Shown here: piece after piece, positions 9,388-17,701 of the stretch
Numbering within the stretch: position 1 is the stretch's first letter
Layout: each line of letters opens with the position of its first letter
Program-made: the position numbers and the translations under genes
Notes under the pieces: model-generated
Database searches by the model: none
Seen by the model: the letters and a program-made list of their open reading frames with translations, nothing else
Told to the model about the DNA's origin: nothing
DNA from: G965220075 sp965220075
Lineage (GTDB): Bacteria; Chloroflexota; UBA11872
Direction of reading: 5' to 3'
Assembly (NCBI GenBank): GCA_965220075.1
Contig: OZ244806.1
Coordinates: forward strand, 1,922,001-1,986,000
DNA: 64,000 bases

Positions 9388-10269
9388 TCAGCCCGATCGC
9401 GATCCTATACCCAGCCGTTCGCATACGGCGTCCAGCTCGCGCAGGCTGATCGCGTCTGGCCGTGACGGCCCGGGTGCGCGCGAGCGGGCGGTTCGTATAA
9501 CCCCCCCGCGCCGCAGTATCTCCTTGTGGTCCAGGCCCGGCACGCGCAGCAGCGGCGCGATCTGCCGCTCCCACACTTCCCGCGCGGCGGCGTGATCGCC
9601 GGCCTGCCAGCGATCCCATGCATCGACGAAGGCGCCTACGCGGCTGGGCCAGGGCATGGTGCCCTGCGCCCCACGCGCAAGCTCGGGGATCAGGTGGTCG
9701 CCGCTCGCGCCGCCGAAAACGGTCACCAGGTCGCCCGCGTGCTCTATGGCTTCCCCCACGCGCTGGGGCGGCGGCGCGTTCTCGACTTTGGCGTAGCGCA
9801 CGTTCGCGGTTTCCCGGGCAATCCGATGCAGCAGCGGCCCGCCCACCGCCACCGCGGCCTCCTGCACGAACACGGGGGTCCGCACGGCGGACGATATGGC
9901 GGCAAAGAACTCGCGTTTACCGTCGTTCGACGCTCCCGCCGGCGCCTGGCACATCACGGCGGTAGCGCCCAGGTCTTCCATCTCGCAAGCGAAGCCGGCG
10001 GCGGTCACATTGGCTGCCGCGAAGATGCTGGCCACCACCGGAACGCGATCCGCCGCCTGCTCGACCACCACCCGGGTGAGCCGCGCGCGCTCCGCGTCGG
10101 TCAGCTTTGGAATCTCGGACGCATAGGCGATTCCCAGGCCGTGCGCTCCGGCCTCGATGCACCAGTCGACCTCGCTGCGCAGGCTGTCCTCGTCGATCCG
10201 ATCCCGCTCGTCGAACGGGGTGACGAGGATCGGAAACACCCCGCGCATCGGCTGCTCGCTCATGTTCAA
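9388..10269 (-). CDS. DHDPS/NAL-family lyase-like protein (copy 2)
   Basis: A 293-residue TIM-barrel protein of the dihydrodipicolinate synthase family opens with FPILVTPFDERDRIDEDSL, the typical first strand. The Schiff-base lysine is Lys161 (RYAKVEN). The position of the usual catalytic Tyr is Gln136 (TPVFVQEAAV), so the proton-relay tyrosine is missing. It is clearly paralogous to 31548-32468, sharing the ITPFDERxRIDExSLR opening, the Gln and the C-terminal pattern ELDAVCERLGIG. It is followed, 7 bp away on the same strand, by the family-10-like hydrolase gene upstream in transcription (10277-12055), so the two form an operon. A sugar-acid aldolase or dehydratase role is likely but the substrate is unknown. 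Confidence 0.82.
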   Translation of the reverse strand: MNMSEQPMRGVFPILVTPFDERDRIDEDSLRSEVDWCIEAGAHGLGIAYASEIPKLTDAERARLTRVVVEQAADRVPVVASIFAAANVTAAGFACEMEDLGATAVMCQAPAGASNDGKREFFAAISSAVRTPVFVQEAAVAVGGPLLHRIARETANVRYAKVENAPPPQRVGEAIEHAGDLVTVFGGASGDHLIPELARGAQGTMPWPSRVGAFVDAWDRWQAGDHAAAREVWERQIAPLLRVPGLDHKEILRRGGVIRTARSRAPGPSRPDAISLRELDAVCERLGIGSRSG

Positions 10270-10276
10270 GTCTCCC

Positions 10277-12055
10277 TTAGCCGGGCGCGATCGTCGTCAT
10301 GTCCCAACCGCCCAGGCTGAGCAACGGAACCCGCGGGCTGGCCAGGTCGGGTTCGCCGGCCTGGCGCCAGGCTTCGATCTCCTCGCGGTGACCCAGCCGG
10401 CGCAGCGCGTTCCAGGCCGCCTGGTAGTTTGCTCGAAAGACCGGTCCCGCACAGTCCCACACGAAGAAATGCTCCACTCCGGCTTCATACAGCATGTGCG
10501 CCATTCGCCGGTAGTCGGCGGCGCTCAAGTCGCGCGGCATGAGGTTGATCGCCAGCGTGCAATCGGTTCCGCGCGTCATACGCACGAACGGCTCGACCTG
10601 CGAAGGGTCGGACCAGGTGTCGCTCTCCACCGGCAAGGCCAGCGGCGCCGGGCTGTACGGGATGAGAGTGTCGATCAGGCCCTCGCGCGCCCAGGTCTCG
10701 ACGTCCAAACCGAAGAACCGGTTGTCCTCCTCGGTGCCCAGCACACAGGCTGAGACCTGGATGCGCGCGTTACGGCCCTGCTCCTCGGCCACTTCGTCCA
10801 TGCCGCGTCGGACCGCGCGCATGAACTCGGTCAAAACGCCGCCGCGGTAGGCCAGCCAGTCGGGGTCCGTCTCTTCCAGGTCGCGCGGATCTCTGCCGTA
10901 GTCGGCTTTGAAGCCCTCGATCAAGGGCGCTTCGTGATCCAGGTACGGCGGCCGGCGGTTGTAGAGCAGGCATATCCCGTCGATCGGATAGCTCGCCACC
11001 TCGCGCAGGACCGCCAGCGCGAACTCGCGCACCTCGGGGAAAGCGTAAGAAAGCCGCGGCAGCCTGCGGCCGTCCCGTGTCAGCGCGTGCAAGTCGGGAC
11101 GCCTCTCGTACAGCCCGCCGCCGAAGAACCCGTCGAAAGTGGTGGGCGGATAGGTCCAGGCGGCATTGCGCCAGCTGGCGTGAAACTCCAGGCCAAGCTC
11201 ATGCACGTAATCGAGCGCCGCGCGCAGAGGGTCGATGTTGCGCCCGCGAAGCTCGCGCCAGCCCTCCACGAATATGCGCTCTCCCACCCGAGAGTAGTCC
11301 CGCACGCTCAGATCGGCCGGCGTCCTTCCCACCCTGGTCGGGTAGTACAGCAGGTCGCCCTCTCCGACTTCCCAATAGATGCGTGCGAAGTCACCGTCGC
11401 GATACGGCTCGATCTCGCGGCGGATGCCCTCGGCATCGGTGACTCGAAACGAAAAGGGAAAGAACGCGTCGTTATGCGCAAAGATGCGTCTTGCGGAGTC
11501 ACGCGCGCGGTCGGCCCGCAGCTCGCGAGTCTCGGCGTCGGACAGCGGCACCAGCTTGACATAAGCTATCTTGGCCGCATCGCAATGAAACGCTCCGGGA
11601 CCCTCGCCCTCCGCCACTCGCTGCGCCGCTTGGGCGAATAACAGCCGCTGACCGGACAGGTCGGCCACCTTCCAGAAGAGCTCCTCGAGATTCTGCCGCC
11701 GGTGGTGGCCGTCGAGCGGCCGGTTGGGATCCGGCACCAGCACCGAGAACGTGCGGTCGCCGCTCAGACGCACCAGCACGCGGCCCAGTTCGTGCTCTGA
11801 ACGTCCGGTGGGGTGAATGCCGATCGAGATCGCGTGCCAGCCGCGCGCGTCCAGCGGGTAGGTCACCTCGGGGGCGCGCGTCTCCGGCCCCGCGAACAAG
11901 AGCGCGCCCGAGAACCCCTCCGTCTCGTAACTCAAGGCCTGCCATCGGCCGGGAAGCGATTCCCGCGCGAGCGCGTCCGCGGGCGCACAGCGGTCCAGAT
12001 CGGCAAGGTAGATCGGCGCCGCCTCGAAACCGCGGTCCGCGTAGTAGTCGTTCAT
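10277..12055 (-). CDS. Family-10-like glycoside hydrolase (GHL10-type TIM barrel), copy 1
   Basis: The 592-residue protein (ATG at 12055; the frame is open further but the extension is not family-like) carries a TIM-barrel resembling the putative GHL10 family. Features are AALDYVHELGLEFHASWRN, then a YERRPDLHALTRDGR strand and YPIDGICLLYNRRPPY, where other members have an FDGIxLD active-site strand. About 250 residues of beta-rich N-terminal sequence precede the barrel. It is related to the two shorter paralogues at 14080-15732 and 33605-35314 by the LDVETWAREGLIDTL segment. The acidic catalytic residues are not assured, because the DGI segment lacks the following Asp seen in the paralogues. 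No secretion signal was recognised. Confidence 0.65.
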   Translation of the reverse strand: MNDYYADRGFEAAPIYLADLDRCAPADALARESLPGRWQALSYETEGFSGALLFAGPETRAPEVTYPLDARGWHAISIGIHPTGRSEHELGRVLVRLSGDRTFSVLVPDPNRPLDGHHRRQNLEELFWKVADLSGQRLLFAQAAQRVAEGEGPGAFHCDAAKIAYVKLVPLSDAETRELRADRARDSARRIFAHNDAFFPFSFRVTDAEGIRREIEPYRDGDFARIYWEVGEGDLLYYPTRVGRTPADLSVRDYSRVGERIFVEGWRELRGRNIDPLRAALDYVHELGLEFHASWRNAAWTYPPTTFDGFFGGGLYERRPDLHALTRDGRRLPRLSYAFPEVREFALAVLREVASYPIDGICLLYNRRPPYLDHEAPLIEGFKADYGRDPRDLEETDPDWLAYRGGVLTEFMRAVRRGMDEVAEEQGRNARIQVSACVLGTEEDNRFFGLDVETWAREGLIDTLIPYSPAPLALPVESDTWSDPSQVEPFVRMTRGTDCTLAINLMPRDLSAADYRRMAHMLYEAGVEHFFVWDCAGPVFRANYQAAWNALRRLGHREEIEAWRQAGEPDLASPRVPLLSLGGWDMTTIAPG

Positions 12056-12295
12056 GCGAATAGCTGCCCGCCTCAGCTTCGGCAGAACGCGCCATCCTCG
12101 CGCCGCCGCGGGAGGAACGCAACCGCGCGACTCCGCGCCGCGGCTCCCCGCCGGCCTGGTTTCAATCCTCGTCCGGCTCCAGGACCGGATGAAACGATTT
12201 GATAAGCTGATTAAGCCGGGAAGGGATAGGGGAGTGTCCAAGGTATATATCGACGCTCTAGTCCACATAGTTAGAAGTCAAGCTGGGAGGCTAGC

Positions 12296-12901
12296 ATGAG
12301 TCGAGCCGCTGTTTTTATAGACGGAGGTTATCTGGAGATTCTCCAGAAATACGAGCAACAGTCTCGTGTTGATCTGCTGAGGCTTGTAGAGGAATCCAAA
12401 AGCAGCTTGAATCTGGACGGCTGCGAGCTCGTGCGATCCTACTACTACTGCTGTCCCTCCTATGTGAGCGACCCTCCCACCGAGGATGAGCTCGACCGAA
12501 GGTCTAAGTACAGGCGGTTTGAGGATGCCGTTCGATACCTACCTCGTTTTGAGGTTCGCACGGGTACCCTCAGAAAGATCGCCACCGGCGAAAACAGCGA
12601 GCCCGTTTTCGAGCAAAAGCAGGTGGACCTGCTGCTAGGTCTCGATCTGGCGATCATGTCTATAAAGCACCTCATCGATCACGCTGTTCTCGTCGCCGGT
12701 GATGAGGACTTCGTTCCAGCCCTGGAGGTGGCCAAGGCGGAGGGCGTTACCATCCACCTCGTCCACGGACCAAAGCTCGGGAGGCACGGGCACCCAACGT
12801 ATTCGGCGGAGCTATTCAGAGCAGCAGACGTGCGAATCGAGCTGTTCAAGGACATTCCTCTAAGCAGTATCATCCGACGAGGTGACCTTAGGTCTTTTTG
12901 A
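12296..12901 (+). CDS. NYN-domain (LabA/DUF88-type PIN-like) protein
   Basis: This 201-residue protein has the NYN fold of PIN-like nucleases. AAVFIDGGYLEIL holds the first acidic residue (Asp8), KQVDLLLGLDLAIMS the second acidic cluster, and VLVAGDEDFVPALEVAK the GDxDFxP motif, all expected for metal-dependent RNases of this family. A GGGAGG ribosome-binding site lies just before ATG 12296. Base composition is visibly poorer in G+C than the flanking genes and codon use is less biased, which points to horizontal acquisition. No partner gene is adjacent. The function is probably RNA processing or defence; the exact role is unknown. Confidence 0.8.
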   Translation: MSRAAVFIDGGYLEILQKYEQQSRVDLLRLVEESKSSLNLDGCELVRSYYYCCPSYVSDPPTEDELDRRSKYRRFEDAVRYLPRFEVRTGTLRKIATGENSEPVFEQKQVDLLLGLDLAIMSIKHLIDHAVLVAGDEDFVPALEVAKAEGVTIHLVHGPKLGRHGHPTYSAELFRAADVRIELFKDIPLSSIIRRGDLRSF

Positions 12902-13020
12902 GAGGTACAAGAAGTCACCTGGTTATAAGTGCGTTGACCGCGTGTGAATACCCGGTGGTGCTCCTGGACGGCCAGCGCCGCCACGTCTGAGTTGCGCGGC
13001 CCGGCCATGTCGCGCGTTGC

Positions 13021-13887
13021 TTAGCGCGCGGCGGCTTCGGGTAGGTGCTCGCGCAGCCAGTCGCGCAGGGGCAGCTCGTCGTTGATCGTGTAGGCGGGTT
13101 TGTTGGTCGCCATCTCGTACCCCAGAAGCTGGCGGCGAATCGGGTCGGCGCGGTCGAGCACTGAGTCCGGAATTGCCGTTTCGTCCTTGGCTCGCCGGCG
13201 GATCCAGCGGTAGCCGTAGCCATAGAACAGCACCTTGCGCGTGATGTCGGAGTGGTTGGGGCTGCCGTCGTGCCACAGACGCCGATCGAACAGCACGGCC
13301 GCGCCCGCCGGGGCGCAAACTTGAAGCGCGCCCTCGGGCTGGCCTCTGCCGCCGGCGGGCAATTCGACCGAAGACCTGCGCTGGCTCCCCGGTATGACCC
13401 ACAGGTTGCCCCTGCCCGGCCGTGAGAGGTCGGTGAGGTAGTAGGCCACCTTGAGCGAGATGCGCGGCTGCTCCTCTATCTCGCGCATGTTGGTGCCGAT
13501 CCAACCGGAATCCTGGTGCCAGTTGCGTGTCGCGTCCGCCGGCTCGCCTGGCCCTTCCTCCGGCGGCGTGATGTTGAGGTGCGTGCTGTAGAGGAAGATG
13601 TTCGAGCCCAAAAGCCCCCACACCTTGGGGAACGTACGCGGATGGTCGATCAGGTCCACGAAGGCCTGGTCCATGCCGTGAAATCCGATGTGGAGCAGGC
13701 GGTCCTGAATCCCGGCGTACGAATCCGGGGGCACGAACTGGCCGTCCGCGTGCAGCCGGTCGACGATCCGCGTGAGCCGTTCGACCTGCCGCGCGCTCAG
13801 CGCGTCTTCGATAACCAGGTAGCCCGCACGCTCGAACTGCGCGCGCTCCTCGGGACTGATGACGTGTTGCAGGCAGCTAGGATCCAT
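13021..13887 (-). CDS. Phytanoyl-CoA dioxygenase (PhyH) family protein, copy 1
   Basis: A 288-residue Fe(II)/2-oxoglutarate dioxygenase of the PhyH family. The iron ligands His124 and Asp126 (NWHQDSGW) and the distal His206 (RLWHDGSPNHSD) are present, with Arg217 placed to bind 2-oxoglutarate. Family members hydroxylate acyl-CoAs, small acids or osmolytes; the substrate here is unknown. It is divergently arranged with the family-10-like hydrolase at 14080, a pairing repeated at 33605-36627, where a second hydrolase and a second PhyH are adjacent. The recurring association suggests related substrates or shared regulation (inference). Confidence 0.87.
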   Translation of the reverse strand: MDPSCLQHVISPEERAQFERAGYLVIEDALSARQVERLTRIVDRLHADGQFVPPDSYAGIQDRLLHIGFHGMDQAFVDLIDHPRTFPKVWGLLGSNIFLYSTHLNITPPEEGPGEPADATRNWHQDSGWIGTNMREIEEQPRISLKVAYYLTDLSRPGRGNLWVIPGSQRRSSVELPAGGRGQPEGALQVCAPAGAAVLFDRRLWHDGSPNHSDITRKVLFYGYGYRWIRRRAKDETAIPDSVLDRADPIRRQLLGYEMATNKPAYTINDELPLRDWLREHLPEAAAR

Positions 13888-14079
13888 CAGCGTGGCAGTG
13901 CCGCGTCAACCCATGCGACGCCGCAGTCTCAGGGTTAGAACACGTATGACGGTACACGCCGAGCTGGCGGGCCGCCAAAAAAGCGCTCCGCGCGAACTGA
14001 GCGCCGGTTTGCCGCGCTATCGGTTGTCGTCCCCGTGGTTGACACGCCGTCGCTGTCGCGCCAACTTTGAGCCGCCGGT

Positions 14080-15732
14080 ATGACGGTGGAGGCGACCCCA
14101 ATGGACCCAGCGGCACGAGCGACAGGGCGAGTGGAGCTTTCGGACGATCACCTGGCCGCACTGGATCGGCACCGGCGCGTGGTAGTCAACTTCGACGCTA
14201 TCCATGGCGATCTCTCGTTTACCGAGCGACCGCTTGCCGCCACGGTCGAGCGGCGGCTCTCGTTCGCGGACGATCCCGATACTCGCATAGACAGCATTTG
14301 GTGGAATTGGGGCGAGGGCAACATCGCGCCCTATCCGAGCGACATCCTGCCCTTGTACGACCATCCCGGGTATCGCCAATGGGTGGACGACGGCATAGAC
14401 GTCGTGCGCGTGTTTCAGGAGGAAACCCGGGCGCGCGGTATCGAGGTCTTCTTCTCGCACCGCATGAACGGCGGCGACAACGACCTGTACGGGCCCGTGC
14501 CCAAAATCCCGCTCAAGGAAGCTCATCCTGACTGGTTGTTCCACCTGCCCTGGGGTAAGAACGGTTACTGGAACTTCGCACTGCCGGAAGTGCACGCGCA
14601 CGTAGGGCGGTTGCTGCGCGAAGTCGCCGAGAAATACGACTTCGACGGTATCGAGTTGGATTACGCCCGCGGCGTCGTTCTGCCCCCCGGTCGGCGGTGG
14701 CGCAACCGGCACCGCCTGACCGCGTTCATGCGCTCTATCCGCGCAATGCTGCAAGAAGTGGCGCGGGCGCGCGGCCGCCCCTTTCTATTGGCGGCCCGCG
14801 TGCCCGAGAACTTGCCGGGCTGCCACTTCGATGGGCTGGACGTCGAAACCTGGGCGCGCGAGCAGCTGGTGGACATATTCGCCTTGGGCTGCCGGTCGCT
14901 CGAGGTGGACATACCGGCATTCCGCCGCATTACGGCCGGCACGCCGATCAAGCTCTACCCGTCCCTCGACGATCATCACAGCTCGGACGGCTACCGCTAC
15001 CCCCCGATCGAGGTCTTTCGCGGAGTGTTCTCCAACTGGTTCCGGCAAGGCGCGGACGGTGTTCAGACCTTCAACTTCGCTTACACGATGAATGCGAACC
15101 TGAGCCACGGGGGCGGCGGCGTTCTGGCGCCTGCGGAGGTGCACCTTCAGGCCTACCGCGAGCTGGCCGATCCAGAAACGCTCGGTCAGCGAGACAAGAC
15201 CTTCGTGGTGCAGCGCCGCGGCGGCGGTCATGGTCCGGCTGTAGTCCCCAATCCGGAGGACTGGTATACGCCGCGCTACAAGTACGCAAACACCAACATG
15301 CTCGCGCAGCTCCCGGCGCCGCTTACCAACGACGGCAAGAGCGACGCGCTGGTGACCCTATTCGTGGGCGACGACCTCGATGCGCAAGCGGCGCGGCTCG
15401 CGGGGCTTCGTCTGCGCGTGCTGCTCAACGATCCGGCCGCGGCGGACCTGCCGGACGATCAGAAGATCGAGACGGCGCTGACACGCAAGTTCGGGAGGGA
15501 CCGCTTGTACAACAGCCCCCCGCGACGCGGCGTGGAAGAGCACCTGCAAGTGCGGCTGAACGGCGCTCTCCTGCCGCCGCCCGAGGTTTCGGATGGTTGG
15601 CTGGTCTTCGAGCCGGCGCCGGATCTCTTCGCGCTCGGCCCGAACCTGGTGGGGATTCTCCTCAGCAGCGAAGCTCCCGCCGATCCCCCCATGACAGTCG
15701 AAAAGCTTGAGTTAGACGTGGCTTACCGCTGA
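14080..15732 (+). CDS. Family-10-like glycoside hydrolase (GHL10-type), copy 2
   Basis: This 550-residue protein has a TIM barrel with the strand KYDFDGIELDYARG (about residues 186-199), in which the Asp/Glu residues fit the GHL10-type active site. A beta-domain of about 150 residues follows (GWLVFEPAPDLFALGPNLVG). It is a clear paralogue of 33605-35314: both share WxxGYWNxAxPxV, FLLxAxxPxxLxGCH, LGCRSxExDxxAFRRxTAG and the C-terminal PMTxEKLExxVxY. There is no signal peptide. The likely substrate is a polysaccharide fragment or glycoside; this is not established for the family. It is divergent from the PhyH gene with 190 bp between them, enough for shared promoters. Confidence 0.75.
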   Translation: MTVEATPMDPAARATGRVELSDDHLAALDRHRRVVVNFDAIHGDLSFTERPLAATVERRLSFADDPDTRIDSIWWNWGEGNIAPYPSDILPLYDHPGYRQWVDDGIDVVRVFQEETRARGIEVFFSHRMNGGDNDLYGPVPKIPLKEAHPDWLFHLPWGKNGYWNFALPEVHAHVGRLLREVAEKYDFDGIELDYARGVVLPPGRRWRNRHRLTAFMRSIRAMLQEVARARGRPFLLAARVPENLPGCHFDGLDVETWAREQLVDIFALGCRSLEVDIPAFRRITAGTPIKLYPSLDDHHSSDGYRYPPIEVFRGVFSNWFRQGADGVQTFNFAYTMNANLSHGGGGVLAPAEVHLQAYRELADPETLGQRDKTFVVQRRGGGHGPAVVPNPEDWYTPRYKYANTNMLAQLPAPLTNDGKSDALVTLFVGDDLDAQAARLAGLRLRVLLNDPAAADLPDDQKIETALTRKFGRDRLYNSPPRRGVEEHLQVRLNGALLPPPEVSDGWLVFEPAPDLFALGPNLVGILLSSEAPADPPMTVEKLELDVAYR

Positions 15733-15740
15733 CTAGGAGC

Positions 15741-15775
15741 GTGGCGCGCACCGAACCGGGAGGCTATGGCGCCAC
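15741..15775. terminator. Possible bidirectional terminator hairpin
   Basis: A perfect 7-bp inverted repeat (GTGGCGC at 15741-15747, GCGCCAC at 15769-15775) lies between the convergent hydrolase gene and the restriction-endonuclease remnant. There is no T-tract, so this is a weak call. Confidence 0.25.
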
Positions 15776-16245
15776 GCCCACCAGGACGAGCGGCACCGGC
15801 GGCACACCGCGACCCTCTCGTATCAGATTATAAAGCTCGCCCTCGTAGTAAGAGGGGCCTGACGACATCTCAGATTGCAGCTCTTTCATGGGCAACACCT
15901 CCACGCCCACGTCGATCACGTCCCCGACGTAGAAGGCGAGGTGCTTGACGAACAGGTCATATGCAACGAAGGCGTACTTGCCGAACTGGACCTCGACAGC
16001 AATCCGGTTCTTGACGAAGTCAGTCTGGTTGTACGAGTAGATTGGTGTCTGGCCCGCCTGCTCGATGGCGGTCTTCTGCTCATCCGCGGACATCTGCATC
16101 GTTCGTCGAACGAGCCTGTGGTCTCCGGTGACCCAGTAAGCCGTCCGGCGCTGCGCCCAGTCGCTTTTGGCTGCGAAGCCGTCGGTGACGGCTTTGTTCA
16201 TGTCGATCGGCGAGTAGAGGCGCTTGCCAGTCATCCCCCTCTCCC
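15764..16245 (-). pseudogene. BglII-family restriction endonuclease, C-terminal part (gene split by transposon)
   Basis: This fragment encodes the last 160 or so residues of a type II restriction enzyme. The active-site series Asp-x8-Glu-x-Gln in TDFVKNRIAVEVQFGKY has exactly the spacing of BglII Asp84/Glu93/Gln95, and the EVQFxxY context is also shared. The frame opens at RGMTGKRLYSP directly after a 6-bp repeat (TCTCCC on the plus strand) that is also found at 17563-17568. Joining the two halves through one copy of that repeat restores an uninterrupted frame of about 204 residues (BglII has 223). The gene is therefore inactive through insertion of the 16246-17562 element. Confidence 0.85.
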
Positions 16246-16335
16246 GAGACGTTTGCATAACCCGGTCAGGCCAAGGATGTCCGGGGAGAACCCCGCTCGG
16301 TTCCAGGTTGGGTGGGGGCTGGATTCCCGCGTGCG

Positions 16336-17525
16336 GAGACCTTTGAATAATTGGGGATGGAGCGCGTGGGGAGGGGCATCGGCAACGCCTGGAGGCCGGC
16401 GCGGCGTCCGGTCGGGCGGGCCGGCACGAGATCCCGTGCCGCGGGACCCCGCGCGAGGCGCACTGGTCCCGCGGTCAGCCCGCGGCCCAGGCCAAAGTGT
16501 CCGCTTTGCGCAGGTTGTAGGCCATGAGCTTGAACCACAGCTCCACGGTGTTGCGCCCCAGCCCGCGGTAGCGCACCCGCTGGTAGCCATAGCTGCGCTT
16601 GAGGGTGCCGAAGACCTTCTCCACCAGCGCCCGGCGGGGCGCGATGAGGGCGTTGCGTCGCTGCTGCCAGGAGGGGAGGGCCTGCTGATGCTTGTGGGAG
16701 CGGTGCATGATCCGGTCGTTGATCCCCTGGGCCTGCAGCCACCGGCGCCGGCGCCTGGACTCGTAGGCCCGATCGCCGTACACCGCCCGCTCATCCCCGC
16801 TCACCAAGGCGTCGGCCACCTCGCTCTCGTAAACGTTGGCGGGGGTCAACACGGCCCGCCGCACCAGGCCCGTGTCCTCGTCCACCCCCAGATGCACCTT
16901 GTAGCCGAAGTGGGAGCGGGTGCCCCGCCCCCGCTGGGTCCACGCCGCCTCCGGGTCGGTGGTGCTCGGCGCCCCGCGCCCCGCCGCCAGCGGCGGCCGC
17001 CGCACCTGCGCCGCCACCAGCGTGGCATCCAGCAGCGTGCCGTGCTTCATCACCAGGCCCTGTGCGTCCAGTTGCGCCGCCAGTTCCGTAAACAACGGCG
17101 CGCTGAGCCCGTCGACCTCCAACGCCTGACGAAAGCGGCTGATGGTCGAATGGTCCGGCGTGGCGTCCTGCAGGCCCAGCCCCACGAAGCGGCGAAATGA
17201 GAGTCGGTCGCCCAGCGCCTCTTCCATCTGCGGGTCCGAGAGGCTGTACCACTGCTGGAGCAGCAGCACCTTCACCATCAGCAGCGGGGGATAGCTGGGC
17301 CGCCCGCGGGCGGCGGCGTGCACGCCGGCCACGACCTGCCCGAGCCGCTCCCAGTCCACCGCGTCGTCGATCCGCTCCAGCCGCTGGTTCTGGCCCAGCG
17401 TCTCCGACACCAACGCTTCCGCGAGCGACGGCCGGCCCATGTCCCGGTGCATACGACTTCTCCCCCATCATCCGCCTGGCGACGCCCAATACTCCGCTCC
17501 GCCCCCGGATTTACGCAAAGGTCTC
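16336..17525 (-). mobile_element. IS5-family insertion sequence, copy A
   Basis: This 1190-bp element has inverted termini GAGACCTTTGAATAATTGGGG (read inward from 16336; first 10 bases matched) and GAGACCTTTGCGTAA (read inward from 17525). It is flanked by a 6-bp repeat CGTGCG (16330-16335, 17526-17531). It lies at the centre of the hairpin repeat of the surrounding MITE. It is diverged from copies B and C over most of its length, including the left end outside the transposase gene. Confidence 0.85.
16475..17452 (-). CDS. IS5-family DDE transposase (copy A)
   Basis: This 325-residue transposase has an N-terminal DUF772-type helical domain (YPPLLMVKVLLLQQWYSLSD, about residues 54-73) and an RNase-H-fold DDE domain. 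The catalytic Asp142 (LLDATLV), Asp227 (VYGDRAYES) and Glu278 (LVEKVFGTLKRSYG) are intact, and the Y-R-K region of IS4/IS5 elements is present. The gene is full length and may be active. Residues 1-75 are identical to copy C, after which it differs at about 13 positions from copies B and C. Confidence 0.92.
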   Translation of the reverse strand: MHRDMGRPSLAEALVSETLGQNQRLERIDDAVDWERLGQVVAGVHAAARGRPSYPPLLMVKVLLLQQWYSLSDPQMEEALGDRLSFRRFVGLGLQDATPDHSTISRFRQALEVDGLSAPLFTELAAQLDAQGLVMKHGTLLDATLVAAQVRRPPLAAGRGAPSTTDPEAAWTQRGRGTRSHFGYKVHLGVDEDTGLVRRAVLTPANVYESEVADALVSGDERAVYGDRAYESRRRRRWLQAQGINDRIMHRSHKHQQALPSWQQRRNALIAPRRALVEKVFGTLKRSYGYQRVRYRGLGRNTVELWFKLMAYNLRKADTLAWAAG

Positions 17526-17562
17526 CGTGCGCGGGAATGACGGGGGGTTACGCAAAGGTCTC

Positions 17563-17701
17563 TCTCCCGCGACACCTTGGTCTTGCACGCCTCCGCATCC
17601 ACCGCCTCGATTACTTCTACGATCTCGTCCCAGACTCCGGGCTCGTGAACGAGAAGGAACTCGTGGCCGTTCAGATGCGAGTACTGAGCGGCAATCCTCA
17701 A
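17563..17701 (-). pseudogene. BglII-family restriction endonuclease, N-terminal part
   Basis: The first 46 residues of the split endonuclease (MRIAAQYSHLNGHEFLLVHE... to KTKVSRE) start at TTG 17701. This codon overlaps the TGA of the methyltransferase (TTGA), so the two genes were translationally coupled. The frame runs into the transposon at 17562. The downstream half is at 15764-16245, and joining through the TCTCCC duplication keeps the frame. It is lower in G+C than the neighbouring housekeeping genes, as usual for mobile R-M loci. Confidence 0.8.

Larger units (their letters stand above)
16246..17562. mobile_element. MITE-like element carrying a nested IS copy, inserted in the restriction gene
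   Basis: The outer ends are GAGACGTTTGCATAACCC (16246 onward) and, inverted, GAGACCTTTGCGTAACCC (ending 17562), nearly the same as the IS termini. A 6-bp direct repeat TCTCCC flanks it (16240-16245, 17563-17568). With the IS removed, the remaining roughly 130 bp has a central palindrome ATTCCCGCG-TG-CGCGGGAAT, interrupted by the IS. It has no coding capacity of its own, as expected of a MITE moved by the IS transposase. Confidence 0.7.

Noticed and set aside
12056..12268. N-terminal extension of the first family-10-like hydrolase
   Set aside because: The extra 71 residues are Arg/Pro-rich without similarity, and a good ATG is at 12055.
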